From assembly GCA_003416985.1 (NCBI GenBank), contig QVIN01000007.1, positions 400,323-464,322 on the forward strand: a DNA stretch of 64,000 nt, in the 5' to 3' direction. A program made the position numbers and the translations under genes. This DNA comes from Duganella sp. BJB480. Lineage in GTDB: Bacteria; Pseudomonadota; Gammaproteobacteria; Burkholderiales; Burkholderiaceae_D. Shown piece by piece: positions 17,622-25,257 of the stretch. Below the pieces are notes generated by a model. It saw only the letters and a program-made list of their open reading frames with translations. It did not search any database and had not been told where the DNA came from. How positions within the stretch are numbered: the first letter of the stretch is position 1; each line of letters begins with the position of its first letter.

Positions 17622-18443
17622 CTAGAAATTGCGCGAGGCCGTCACCACCAGGCGCTTTTGTGCCACGTTCTTGCCGCTGCCGTCGGCGTTGAAGAAGGTC
17701 CACAAGGGCGTGCCGTTCTTGCTGGCGTCGCCGCTGTTGTAGGTGCCCGCCGCAGTGAACGCCCACACGTCCATCGTCTTGGTCACACCGACCTTGACGT
17801 CGAAGAAATTGAAGTCGCTCATGTTGCGCACCTGCTGGCGGCCCGCGTGCAGGTTCAGCGCCAGGCCCGGCATCAGTTCGGGATTCCAGTTCACCTCGGC
17901 GTAGGCGGTGCCGCGCGTGTTGGCCAGCTTGCCGCTGTCCGGCTGCACCGCGAAGCCGAACCAATACTGGCTCAGCGCCACCCACGCATAGGCATTGAAG
18001 GCGCCGACGTTCACGCCCAGCTTGGCCTCCTGCGTATGGTACTTGATGTCCTTGCCGCCCGCCGCGAAGTGCGCGCCGGGATACCAGTAGGTGACCAGGC
18101 CGGCGTCGATATTGCTGTCGGCGCTGAGCGGGTAGCGGTAGCCGCCGTAGAGGTCGATCTCCGAACCGCTGCCGTTGTTATAGGCCGCGTGCGAGACGCC
18201 GGAACCGAACAGGCCGACATAGAAGCCGCTGGCATGCGTGAAGTCCAGATTGGCCTGCACGGTCGGCTTGGCCTGCGTTTGCGAGATGCCGCGGAAGATG
18301 TAGTCGGACACCACCGTCACGTTGCCGGTGTTGGTCCAGGCCGGCGCGGGCGCGGCCGGTGCGGCGTCGGCGGCCAGCGCGCCGCCCGCTGCGCAAGCCA
18401 GGCATCCGGCCGCAGCCAGCAGGGAGAAAATGGATGGGGACAT
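17622..18443 (-). CDS. TorF-family putative outer-membrane porin
   Basis: 273 residues with a signal peptide (MSPSIFSLLAAAGCLACAAGG, cleavage near ALAADA) and a beta-barrel pattern starting NVTVVSDYIFRGISQTQAKP, the hallmark of the TorF (gcw_chp) family, and ending in aromatic F. The product is expected in the outer membrane. Lying between the ethanolamine permease and eutB on the same strand (23 bases after the permease, 10 before eutB), it probably helps ethanolamine or a similar small amine cross the outer membrane. That substrate is inferred from location only. Confidence 0.88.
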   Translation of the reverse strand: MSPSIFSLLAAAGCLACAAGGALAADAAPAAPAPAWTNTGNVTVVSDYIFRGISQTQAKPTVQANLDFTHASGFYVGLFGSGVSHAAYNNGSGSEIDLYGGYRYPLSADSNIDAGLVTYWYPGAHFAAGGKDIKYHTQEAKLGVNVGAFNAYAWVALSQYWFGFAVQPDSGKLANTRGTAYAEVNWNPELMPGLALNLHAGRQQVRNMSDFNFFDVKVGVTKTMDVWAFTAAGTYNSGDASKNGTPLWTFFNADGSGKNVAQKRLVVTASRNF

Positions 18444-18466
18444 GGATAGTGCTCCGTTGATGTAGG

Positions 18467-19846
18467 TTAGACGGCGTCGTATGCCGCGTGTTGCTGGCGA
18501 TTACCCTTGGTGGCCAGGAAGAATGCATAGCCGACGGCCATGAAGCCTACGAACACACCGAAGATCAGCAGGTTGTAATAGATCATCGTCACCAGGCAGA
18601 CCAGCGCACCGATCAGCGCGACCGCCGGGAACAACGGGTAGAACGGTGCGAGGAAGGGACGCACCATGTTCGGCTCCTCGCGGCGCAGCTTGAACAGGCT
18701 GAGCATGCTGAGGATGTACATGGTGATCGCGCCGAACACCGACATGGTGACGATGTTGGCGGTCAGGGTCTGGCCGCCGATCTTGATCAGCTCGTCGCTA
18801 TAGATGGCAGCGATGCCGATCACGCCGCCCGCAAGGATGGCGCGGTGCGGCGTCTTGAAGCGCGGGTGAATCTTGGCGAAGTAATGCGGCAGGTAAGCCT
18901 CGCGCGCCAGGGCGAAGATCTGACGCGAGTAGCCGAGGATGATGCCGTGGAAGGAAGCGATCAGACCGAACAGGCCCAGCCACACCAGCATGTGCAGCCA
19001 GTTGCTGTGCTCGCCGACGATGATCTTCATCGCCTGCGGCAGCGGATCGTTGATGTTGGCCAGCTTGGTCCAGTCGCCCGCGCCGCCGGCGAACACCATC
19101 ACGCCGATCGCCAGCAGCACCAGCGTGATGATGCCGGCGATGTAGGCGATGGGAATCGAACGTTTCGGATCCTTGGCTTCCTCGGCGGCCATGGCCACGC
19201 CTTCGATCGCCAGGAAGAACCAGATCGCAAATGGAATCGCCGCGAACATGCCGGGGATGGAAGCGATGCTGAAATGATCCTGCCCCGACCAGCCGCCCTT
19301 GACGAAGTTCACCACCGAGAAGCCCGGCGACACCACGCCCATAAACACCAGCAATTCAAAGATGGCCAGCAGCGTCATCAACAGCTCGAACGTGGCAGCA
19401 ACTTGCACGCCGACGATGTTCAGCGTCATGAACACGACGTAGGCGCCGACCGCCGCCGTCTTCGGATCGACGGTGGGAAACTGCACATTCAGATACGCGC
19501 CGATCGCCAGCGCAATGGCCGGCGGCGCGAACACGAACTCGATCAGCGTGGCCGCACCGGCCAGGTAGCCGCCGGTCGGACCGAAGGCGCGCTTGCTGTA
19601 GGCGAACGGACCGCCCGCGTGCGGAATCGACGTGGTCAGCTCGGTGAAGCTGAAGATGAAAGTCGTGTACATGGCCGCGATGAACAGCGCCGTGATAGTG
19701 AAGCCCAGCGTCCCCGCCGAGGCCCAGCCGTAGCTCCAGCCGAAGTACTCGCCCGAGATCACCAGGCCTACCGCGATGCCCCACAACTGAAAGGTGCCTA
19801 GCGACTGTTGCAGCGCCGGTTGCCCGGCCGCCTGTTTTGCACTCAT
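18467..19846 (-). CDS. eat: Ethanolamine permease
   Basis: 459-residue APC-superfamily transporter with about 12 membrane segments; the start QSLGTFQLWGIAVGLVISGEYFGWSYGW is characteristic of ethanolamine permeases. It imports ethanolamine for the EutBC lyase encoded just downstream. AAAGGGAG precedes the ATG. On the minus strand a TATACT box (19900-19905) about 55 bases upstream is a candidate -10 element. It is divergent from the EutR-like regulator, the classic arrangement for substrate-induced expression. Confidence 0.95.
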   Translation of the reverse strand: MSAKQAAGQPALQQSLGTFQLWGIAVGLVISGEYFGWSYGWASAGTLGFTITALFIAAMYTTFIFSFTELTTSIPHAGGPFAYSKRAFGPTGGYLAGAATLIEFVFAPPAIALAIGAYLNVQFPTVDPKTAAVGAYVVFMTLNIVGVQVAATFELLMTLLAIFELLVFMGVVSPGFSVVNFVKGGWSGQDHFSIASIPGMFAAIPFAIWFFLAIEGVAMAAEEAKDPKRSIPIAYIAGIITLVLLAIGVMVFAGGAGDWTKLANINDPLPQAMKIIVGEHSNWLHMLVWLGLFGLIASFHGIILGYSRQIFALAREAYLPHYFAKIHPRFKTPHRAILAGGVIGIAAIYSDELIKIGGQTLTANIVTMSVFGAITMYILSMLSLFKLRREEPNMVRPFLAPFYPLFPAVALIGALVCLVTMIYYNLLIFGVFVGFMAVGYAFFLATKGNRQQHAAYDAV

Positions 19847-19899
19847 GAGTTTCTCCCTTTAGATAAAGCGTGTCTGGTATGGAAGTTGCAGCAGAATCG

Positions 19900-19905
19900 A
19901 GTATA
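19900..19905 (-). promoter_or_regulatory. Candidate -10 box of the ethanolamine operon
   Basis: TATACT on the minus strand (5 of 6 to consensus), 54 bases before the permease ATG in the 152-base divergent gap. No matching -35 box is present, which fits activation by the divergent AraC-type regulator. Confidence 0.4.
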
Positions 19906-19998
19906 GGAGCCAGCCAAACGCCAGCGTTATCGAAAATCGGCAAACTTGCGGGGGCTGGACGCCAAGGGAAGAAATAACAACAGCGGGAGAAAAATAAT

Positions 19999-20964
19999 AT
20001 GCACCAGACTGCGACAGAGTTGTTACACAGTGCGCCAGATTTGCGCACTGTGATGGCGCACGACGCCGATGAACTGGCCAGCAAGCTCACCAACTGGCAA
20101 CAAAGCTACGACCAGATCAGTTCCGGCCTGTTCCATGGCGCCCTCACCGAACTGCGCCTGCCGCAGCTGCAGGTGTTCCGCGAAAGCCTGAGCCAGTCGG
20201 TGCGCCAGTCCTGCCGCGTGTGGCCGGACGCCATCTGGTTCGGCCTGCCCGACCACGGCGCCACCACGCGCATCAACGGCCGCCAGACGGCGTCCGACTG
20301 GATCATGGTGCAGCCCGGCAACGTAGAGTTCGAGCTGGTAACACCGAGCGCCTACAGCATCTTCGGCATCGTCGCCAGCCGCGAGCTGCTGGCCGAGACG
20401 GCGCGCCGCCACGGCTGCCAGATCGACTGGGAGCGCGTGCAATCCGCCGAGCTGTTGCAGGTGGATGCGCAGGCCCAGGCCAAGTGCCTGCGCATCCTGT
20501 CGCAGCTGCTGCCGGCCGACGGCGACACCACGGCCGATGGTGCGGCGCAATGGCAGGACACGGTGTTGTCCACCCTGCTCGACATGCTGGACCACAGCTG
20601 CGTGGAGCCGGCGCTGGCGGCCAGCCTGCAACGGCGTCGCCATGTGGTGGCGCTGGCGCGCGAGTACATCATGGCGCACCGCAGCGAATCGATCACCGTG
20701 CCGGAGCTGTGCGAGCGCGTGCACGTGAGCCGCCGCACGCTGCAATACTGCTTCGAGGACGTGCTGGGCATGAGCCCCATGCTGTACCTGCGCATGGTGC
20801 GCCTGAATGGTGTGCGCCGCCAGCTGCAAGACGGCGGCGCCATCGGTGATGTGGCCGACTCGTGGGGCCTAAGTAACTTCAGCCAGTTCTCCAGCGACTA
20901 CCGCAAGCTGTTCGGCCAATGCCCGTCGGCGTCGCTGCGGTCGCGTTCAATGGCGCGCGCTTAG
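19999..20964 (+). CDS. AraC-family regulator, EutR-like
   Basis: 321 residues. The N-terminal region (DADELASKLTNWQQSYDQISSG) resembles the ligand domain of EutR and related amine sensors; the C-terminus has the AraC double helix-turn-helix (ITVPELCERVHVSRRTLQYCFEDVLGMSPMLYLR and IGDVADSWGLSNFSQFSSDYRKLFG). Divergent from the ethanolamine permease, it most likely activates the eat-porin-eutBC operon in response to ethanolamine. GGGAG lies 9 bases before the ATG. Its stop overlaps the stop of the convergent chrA half gene by three bases. Confidence 0.88.
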   Translation: MHQTATELLHSAPDLRTVMAHDADELASKLTNWQQSYDQISSGLFHGALTELRLPQLQVFRESLSQSVRQSCRVWPDAIWFGLPDHGATTRINGRQTASDWIMVQPGNVEFELVTPSAYSIFGIVASRELLAETARRHGCQIDWERVQSAELLQVDAQAQAKCLRILSQLLPADGDTTADGAAQWQDTVLSTLLDMLDHSCVEPALAASLQRRRHVVALAREYIMAHRSESITVPELCERVHVSRRTLQYCFEDVLGMSPMLYLRMVRLNGVRRQLQDGGAIGDVADSWGLSNFSQFSSDYRKLFGQCPSASLRSRSMARA

Positions 20965-21494
20965 ATGAGGCCCAGCGCGCCGGCCAATGCACCGGCCGCG
21001 ATCAACAGCACCGGATTGATCTTTGTACGCAGCAGCACCAGCGCGGCCAGCACCGTCAGCGCGTCGGCATGCCAGCTGACGTTCGAGATGCGAGTGAACA
21101 GCCACGCGGTGGCGGCCAGGAAGCCTATCGATATCGGCGCGAAGGCATCGCCCAGCGCCTGCGCCAGGCGCCCGCCGGCATGGCGCGCCTGCAGGCGTAT
21201 CGCGGTGAGCGTCAGCAGCGTGGATGGCACCAGCACCGCCAGCGTGGTGAAGATGGCGCCCATCCAGCCCGCGATCAGCCAGCCCACCAGCGATATGAAC
21301 AACAGGTTGGGGCCGGGCGCCGCCTGCGCGATGGCGTAGGCGGCGGAGAACTGCTCGTTGTTCAGCCACTGTTTGCCTTCGACGACGTAGTGGCCCACCT
21401 GCGGTCCAAGCAGCACCACGCCGCCGCCCACCGCCATCAGCGACATCAACGCGATGTGCAGCGACAGTTCCATGACTGGCGATTGCTCGTTCAT
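20961..21494 (-). CDS. Chromate transporter ChrA, C-terminal-half protein
   Basis: 177 residues from ATG 21494 (MNEQSPVMELS). It is a half-size CHR-family protein with about six membrane segments; the CHR motif is seen as MAVGGGVVLLGPQV and AAPGPNLLFISLVG. Half-size ChrA proteins work in pairs with opposite membrane orientation to export chromate (or import sulfate-like anions). Its start overlaps the stop of the partner gene as ATGA. An in-frame ATG at 21569 would lie inside the upstream gene and is rejected. Confidence 0.9.
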   Translation of the reverse strand: MNEQSPVMELSLHIALMSLMAVGGGVVLLGPQVGHYVVEGKQWLNNEQFSAAYAIAQAAPGPNLLFISLVGWLIAGWMGAIFTTLAVLVPSTLLTLTAIRLQARHAGGRLAQALGDAFAPISIGFLAATAWLFTRISNVSWHADALTVLAALVLLRTKINPVLLIAAGALAGALGLI

Positions 21495-22045
21495 TTTGCT
21501 TCTCCCAACAGGTAGGTCGCGGCGGTGCCCAGTGGCGCCAGCACGCAGAACACCAGCGCCAGCTGCCATTGCAGCAGACCCAGTCCGATAAAGGCCAACG
21601 CCAGCAAGGCCACCTGCAGGCGCGCACGGTTGGCGCGCCAGTCGGCCTTGGCGAACATGGACTTCGCCATCTTCACGGCGGTGGCGAGGATCAGCCCCGC
21701 CGCCACCGCCGCCATGCCGCGTATCGCGTGGCGGAACATGTCGATCTCGCCGAAGCGCTGGTACACCACGCCCAATGCGATGACCACCATGAACGGGCCG
21801 GCGATCATGCCGGCCAGCGCGGCCAATGCGCCGCTGGTGCCGGCGTAGCGGTTACCCACCATCAGCGCGACGTTGCAGATGGTGGGGCCGGGCAGCATCT
21901 GGCTGGTGGCGAGATACTTCGCGAACTCCTCGGCCGTAAGCCACTTGTGCTGCTCGACCAGCGCGCGGTAGGCGAAGGGCATCACGCCACCGAAGCCCAC
22001 CAGCGCCAGCCTGGAAAACACCAGGAAAATTGTTGATAGCGGCAT
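21491..22045 (-). CDS. Chromate transporter ChrA, N-terminal-half protein
   Basis: 184 residues from ATG 22045, which has AAGGAG 6 bases upstream; the ATG at 22066 lacks one. CHR-family motifs are LVGFGGVMPFAYRALVEQHKWL and SQMLPGPTICNVALMVGNRYAG. It pairs with the downstream half (4-base overlap) to make a two-component chromate transporter of the inner membrane. It is divergent from a LysR regulator, the probable controller. Confidence 0.9.
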   Translation of the reverse strand: MPLSTIFLVFSRLALVGFGGVMPFAYRALVEQHKWLTAEEFAKYLATSQMLPGPTICNVALMVGNRYAGTSGALAALAGMIAGPFMVVIALGVVYQRFGEIDMFRHAIRGMAAVAAGLILATAVKMAKSMFAKADWRANRARLQVALLALAFIGLGLLQWQLALVFCVLAPLGTAATYLLGEAK

Positions 22046-22103
22046 GGTCTTCTCCTTCGGTTTCAATGGGGCGAATTTTCCGCCTCGCTGAAATATAAGT
22101 ACA

Positions 22104-22130
22104 ATGAATTTATTTGGACCATATATTCAT
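22104..22130. promoter_or_regulatory. Candidate LysR-type operator
   Basis: Dyad ATGAAT-N15-ATTCAT (22104-22109 and 22125-22130) in the 92-base gap between the divergent chrA halves and the LysR gene, just upstream of the regulator start. Interrupted dyads at this place are typical binding sites for LysR-type regulators. Confidence 0.45.
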
Positions 22131-22137
22131 TTTTCTG

Positions 22138-23028
22138 ATGAAAATCGACACACTCGGCGTACAGGCTTTTGTCGCCATCGCGGACTTCGGCGGATTCCAG
22201 AAAGCGGCGGAGACGCTGCACATCACGCAGACCGCCGTCACGCAGCGGCTGCGCAACCTGGAGGACTTCCTGGGCGTGATGCTGATCGAACGCACCACGC
22301 GCTCCATCGCGCTGACCAGCATCGGCAAGGATTTCCTGCCGCAGGCGCGGCGCCTGTTGGATGAGCTGTCGTCCACGCTGAACGAAATCCGCGAGACCGG
22401 CAAGGCGCAGCGCGGCGACGTCTCCCTCGCCTGCGTGCCGACGGTGGGCATTCAATATCTGCCGCAGATCATCCAGGCCTATTCGGCGCGCTTCCCGGAG
22501 AACCGCATCAAGATCCTCGACTACGCCTCGTCGCGCGTGGCGGAGGCGGTGCAGCGGCGCGAAGCGGAATTCGGCATCGGCCTGGGAGGCGGCGTGCATC
22601 CCGAACTGGTATCGGAGCCACTGATGGAGGACCATTTCGTACTGGTCTGCCGCGACGATCATCCGCTGGCGAAGCGTCGTTCGCTGACGTGGACGCAGAT
22701 CCAGCCCTACCCGCTGATCTTCTCGGGCGACGTGAACGGCAACCGCGCGCTGCTCGACAGCTACTTGGGCAGCAAGAGCGCGGAACTGAATCTGCATTTC
22801 CAGTACGACGTGCAGCGCAGCGCGACGGCGGTGGGGCTGGTGGCATCGGGCATCGCGGCGGCCATCGTGCCAGGGCTGGCGATCCTCAAAGGCAGCTACC
22901 CGCGCCTGCGCGCCATCAAGCTGAAGGAGCCGACCATCTCGCGCCAGCTGGTGCTGATCACGCGCCGCGCCGGCCACTTGTCTCCAGCCGCACAAGCGCT
23001 GTACGACATGCTCAAAACGGGCCGCTAA
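22138..23028 (+). CDS. LysR-family transcriptional regulator
   Basis: 296 residues from ATG 22138 (MKIDTLGVQAFVAIADFGGFQKAAETLHITQTAVTQ...), the normal start for the winged helix-turn-helix; a longer reading from 22114 is less likely. The C-terminal domain is the periplasmic-binding-protein-like effector domain. It is divergent from the split chromate transporter, which it probably regulates. The gene is followed after 5 bases by the first copy of the palindromic repeat. Confidence 0.92.
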   Translation: MKIDTLGVQAFVAIADFGGFQKAAETLHITQTAVTQRLRNLEDFLGVMLIERTTRSIALTSIGKDFLPQARRLLDELSSTLNEIRETGKAQRGDVSLACVPTVGIQYLPQIIQAYSARFPENRIKILDYASSRVAEAVQRREAEFGIGLGGGVHPELVSEPLMEDHFVLVCRDDHPLAKRRSLTWTQIQPYPLIFSGDVNGNRALLDSYLGSKSAELNLHFQYDVQRSATAVGLVASGIAAAIVPGLAILKGSYPRLRAIKLKEPTISRQLVLITRRAGHLSPAAQALYDMLKTGR

Positions 23029-23033
23029 CCCAG

Positions 23034-23119
23034 TGGGGTCAAGTCTGACATTCGGACACGAGCACAACCGTAGCGGCCGCTACGGTTGTGCTCGTGTCCG
23101 AATGTCAGACTTGACCCCA
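23034..23119. repeat. 86-bp perfect palindrome, repeat family copy 1
   Basis: An uninterrupted 86-bp palindrome (43-base arms, no loop) that begins TGGGGTCAAGTCTGAC and ends with its reverse complement. It fills the junction between the LysR stop (23028) and the stop of the convergent TPR gene (23122). Copies 2 and 3 at 33049 and 60734 share the outer 27 bases of each arm exactly. The inner arm here is AGCACAACCGTAGCG. Confidence 0.97.
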
Positions 23120-23121
23120 AT

Positions 23122-25197
23122 TTAAAACGGGGCGCTGATGCCGTATTCGCGGAACTTGGCTGACATCGCGCGTCGCTCCTGTTCTTCCGCCTCGCGCTGC
23201 GCCGGTTCGCGGCTGGTGATCTCGGCCGGCATGCGGCCGGCGGCGGTTTCAAACTGTCCGCGCGCTTCTTCCCGACGGCCCAGCGCCTCGTAGGCCAGTC
23301 CGCGCTGGAAGTAGGCCGGCGCGTAGCCGGGCTGCGACTGCAATCCCAGCGACAGCGCCTGCAACGCCTCGTCGTATCGCTTCAACGCTTGCAACGTCAG
23401 CCCCAGGTGGTACTGCACCATCATCGACGGCTTGTTGAACAAGACGCGATTGAGCTCCTCGGCCTTGCGCACGATGCGCAGGCTCTCGTCGTACCGGCCG
23501 TCCTTGCGCGATTGCGCGGCGTAGTTGATGTAGCTGTAGAAGGTGCGCGTCTGCCGCTTCTTGACCATCTCGCGCAGGTCGGCCAGATAGCGGCTGGTGT
23601 CGTCGCCGGCGTGGCGGGCGCAGTCCTCGTAGGCGTTCGCGCCGCCCCTGCCCCAGCTGCTGTACACACGCCGCTCGCCGATGCGGCTCAACAGCCCCGC
23701 CATGGTCGCGTAGTCGCCAGCCTGGCAGGCGAAGTAGGCGTAGGCGTTCAGGTTCCACGGATCGGGATAGCGATCCACCAGCGCATCGAAGCTGGTCTTC
23801 ATTTCGCTCCAGTCGGCGAGGCTGTTGTCGAACAGCTTGTCGTCGTAGGCCATCTGGCTCATGTACCAGTAGACGCGCGCGTACATCGCGTCCGAATCGG
23901 CAGTCCGCATCGACTTGGCGCTGCGGGCGATTTCGTCCACCGTGTCCGGCGCGCGGGCCCACATCTCGGTCGAGAAGAAGGCGGCGGTGAAGTAGGTCTC
24001 GTGATAGTCCGGGAACTCCTTGCGGGCGTCGGCCAGCAGGTGCGTCACGCCGAGGAAGCTGTAGTGGTCCGTGTAGGGCAGCACCTGCAGCATGGCCTTG
24101 TAGAACTCGGGATCGCGCTCCTTCAGCATCGGCTTCTCGAGCGTGTTGAGGATGCCCATCGCTTCGCGCGTGTCCGCGAGCATGCGTGCGGCGTCCTCCT
24201 TGGGCACGTCCTTGAACTTGGCCGTGCCGCGAAAGGTGGTGGCGCGTCCAAGCAGCACGTAGACGTGATACATGCGCGCCACGCTCGATTTGGGGAACTG
24301 CTTCTCCCAAGCCTTGGCCTCGCTCTCCATGCGCGTCCAGAAGGCCGCGTCGCGCGTACCCTGCGGACGCCAGTGCAGCTGGTTGTAGAAGATGGCCAGC
24401 TTCCACACACCGCTGCCGGTGCGCTGGGTCGGATCCAGCAAGCGCTTGCGCAATGCCTCCAGGCTTTTGTAGTCGGCCTTTTGCAGATAGCCCTGCACCT
24501 CGGCGATCAGCGCGTTGCGGGCATTCAGTTCGGTGTTGTCCTGCGCAGGGGCGACGGGCCTGGCTGCGGGGGCGGCCTCCGCGACCACAGCGCCTTCCAT
24601 CGCGCGCGCCAGCGCCTGCTGCATGCGTCCCGCTTCCGGCCCGGCAGGCCGCGACTTGTCGAGCCGTTCCGCCCACTCGTCGCCGCCGATGGGACGCTGC
24701 GACGCCACGCCATCCACGTACACGCTGACGTAACCAAAGTAATTGAGCAGCATCGGCTTGCCGGGGCCGAAGTAATCCTTCTCCGCCACCAGCCCGTCGC
24801 CGCGCGGCGGCCAGAGGTCGCTCATGTGCAGCACGTCGCGGATCGCCGCCTCGACGCGCGCGGGATCGAGCTTCCTGCACGGATCGTTCATGCGCTTGGG
24901 ATGGAAGCTACACAGCTGCGCGCCGCTGCGTGTCTTGATGAACCACTGGGCGATCGGGTCGCCGGCATGGCCATCAGGCTGCTCGATCAGCATCGACGCT
25001 TCAATCGGCTCGCCCGCGTACTGCGCCAGCTTTTGATGGATGGGCCGCTGCGGATGCTGCTGCGGCCAGACGCGCATGAACTCATTCTCGGCGATCGGAT
25101 GATCGCGCAGCGCGGAGGCGTAGCTCAAATCCCACGGCAGTTCGGCGCCATGCGCGGCGCAGCACACCAGCAAGCTGGCTAAAAATCTGTACGACAT
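23122..25197 (-). CDS. Exported TPR-repeat protein of unknown function
   Basis: 691 residues from ATG 25197 (MSYRFLASLLVCCAAHGAELP), which gives a clean signal peptide; the ATG at 25218 lies in the upstream terminator stem. The C-terminal 120 residues contain TPR repeats (MMVQYHLGLTLQALKRYDEAL and AYFQRGLAYEALGRREEARGQFE), ending in a charged tail. A middle region of about residues 220-560 has helical repeats with many aromatic residues. It is probably periplasmic. Its ribosome-binding site (GGGGG) lies in the 3' arm of a terminator hairpin. No close named homologue is recognised. Confidence 0.8.
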   Translation of the reverse strand: MSYRFLASLLVCCAAHGAELPWDLSYASALRDHPIAENEFMRVWPQQHPQRPIHQKLAQYAGEPIEASMLIEQPDGHAGDPIAQWFIKTRSGAQLCSFHPKRMNDPCRKLDPARVEAAIRDVLHMSDLWPPRGDGLVAEKDYFGPGKPMLLNYFGYVSVYVDGVASQRPIGGDEWAERLDKSRPAGPEAGRMQQALARAMEGAVVAEAAPAARPVAPAQDNTELNARNALIAEVQGYLQKADYKSLEALRKRLLDPTQRTGSGVWKLAIFYNQLHWRPQGTRDAAFWTRMESEAKAWEKQFPKSSVARMYHVYVLLGRATTFRGTAKFKDVPKEDAARMLADTREAMGILNTLEKPMLKERDPEFYKAMLQVLPYTDHYSFLGVTHLLADARKEFPDYHETYFTAAFFSTEMWARAPDTVDEIARSAKSMRTADSDAMYARVYWYMSQMAYDDKLFDNSLADWSEMKTSFDALVDRYPDPWNLNAYAYFACQAGDYATMAGLLSRIGERRVYSSWGRGGANAYEDCARHAGDDTSRYLADLREMVKKRQTRTFYSYINYAAQSRKDGRYDESLRIVRKAEELNRVLFNKPSMMVQYHLGLTLQALKRYDEALQALSLGLQSQPGYAPAYFQRGLAYEALGRREEARGQFETAAGRMPAEITSREPAQREAEEQERRAMSAKFREYGISAPF

Positions 25198-25233
25198 AAA
25201 AAAATCCCCCAAGGCCAAAAGCGCTGGGGGATT
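25198..25233 (-). terminator. Terminator after secF that overlaps the TPR gene leader
   Basis: On the minus strand, AATCCCCCA and TGGGGGATT (25233-25225 and 25211-25203) form a stem, followed by seven Ts that run straight into the ATG at 25197. It is a good intrinsic terminator for the secDF transcript, yet its 3' arm contains the GGGGG Shine-Dalgarno of the TPR gene. Expression of that gene by read-through would therefore be limited by termination and by sequestration of the ribosome-binding site. Confidence 0.75.
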
Positions 25234-25257
25234 CTACTATCGATTCGATAACGTTAT

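Noticed and set aside
15363-19846. An ethanolamine microcompartment operon
   Set aside because: Only permease, porin, eutB and eutC are present; no shell protein, EutE, EutD or EutA genes are in the window.
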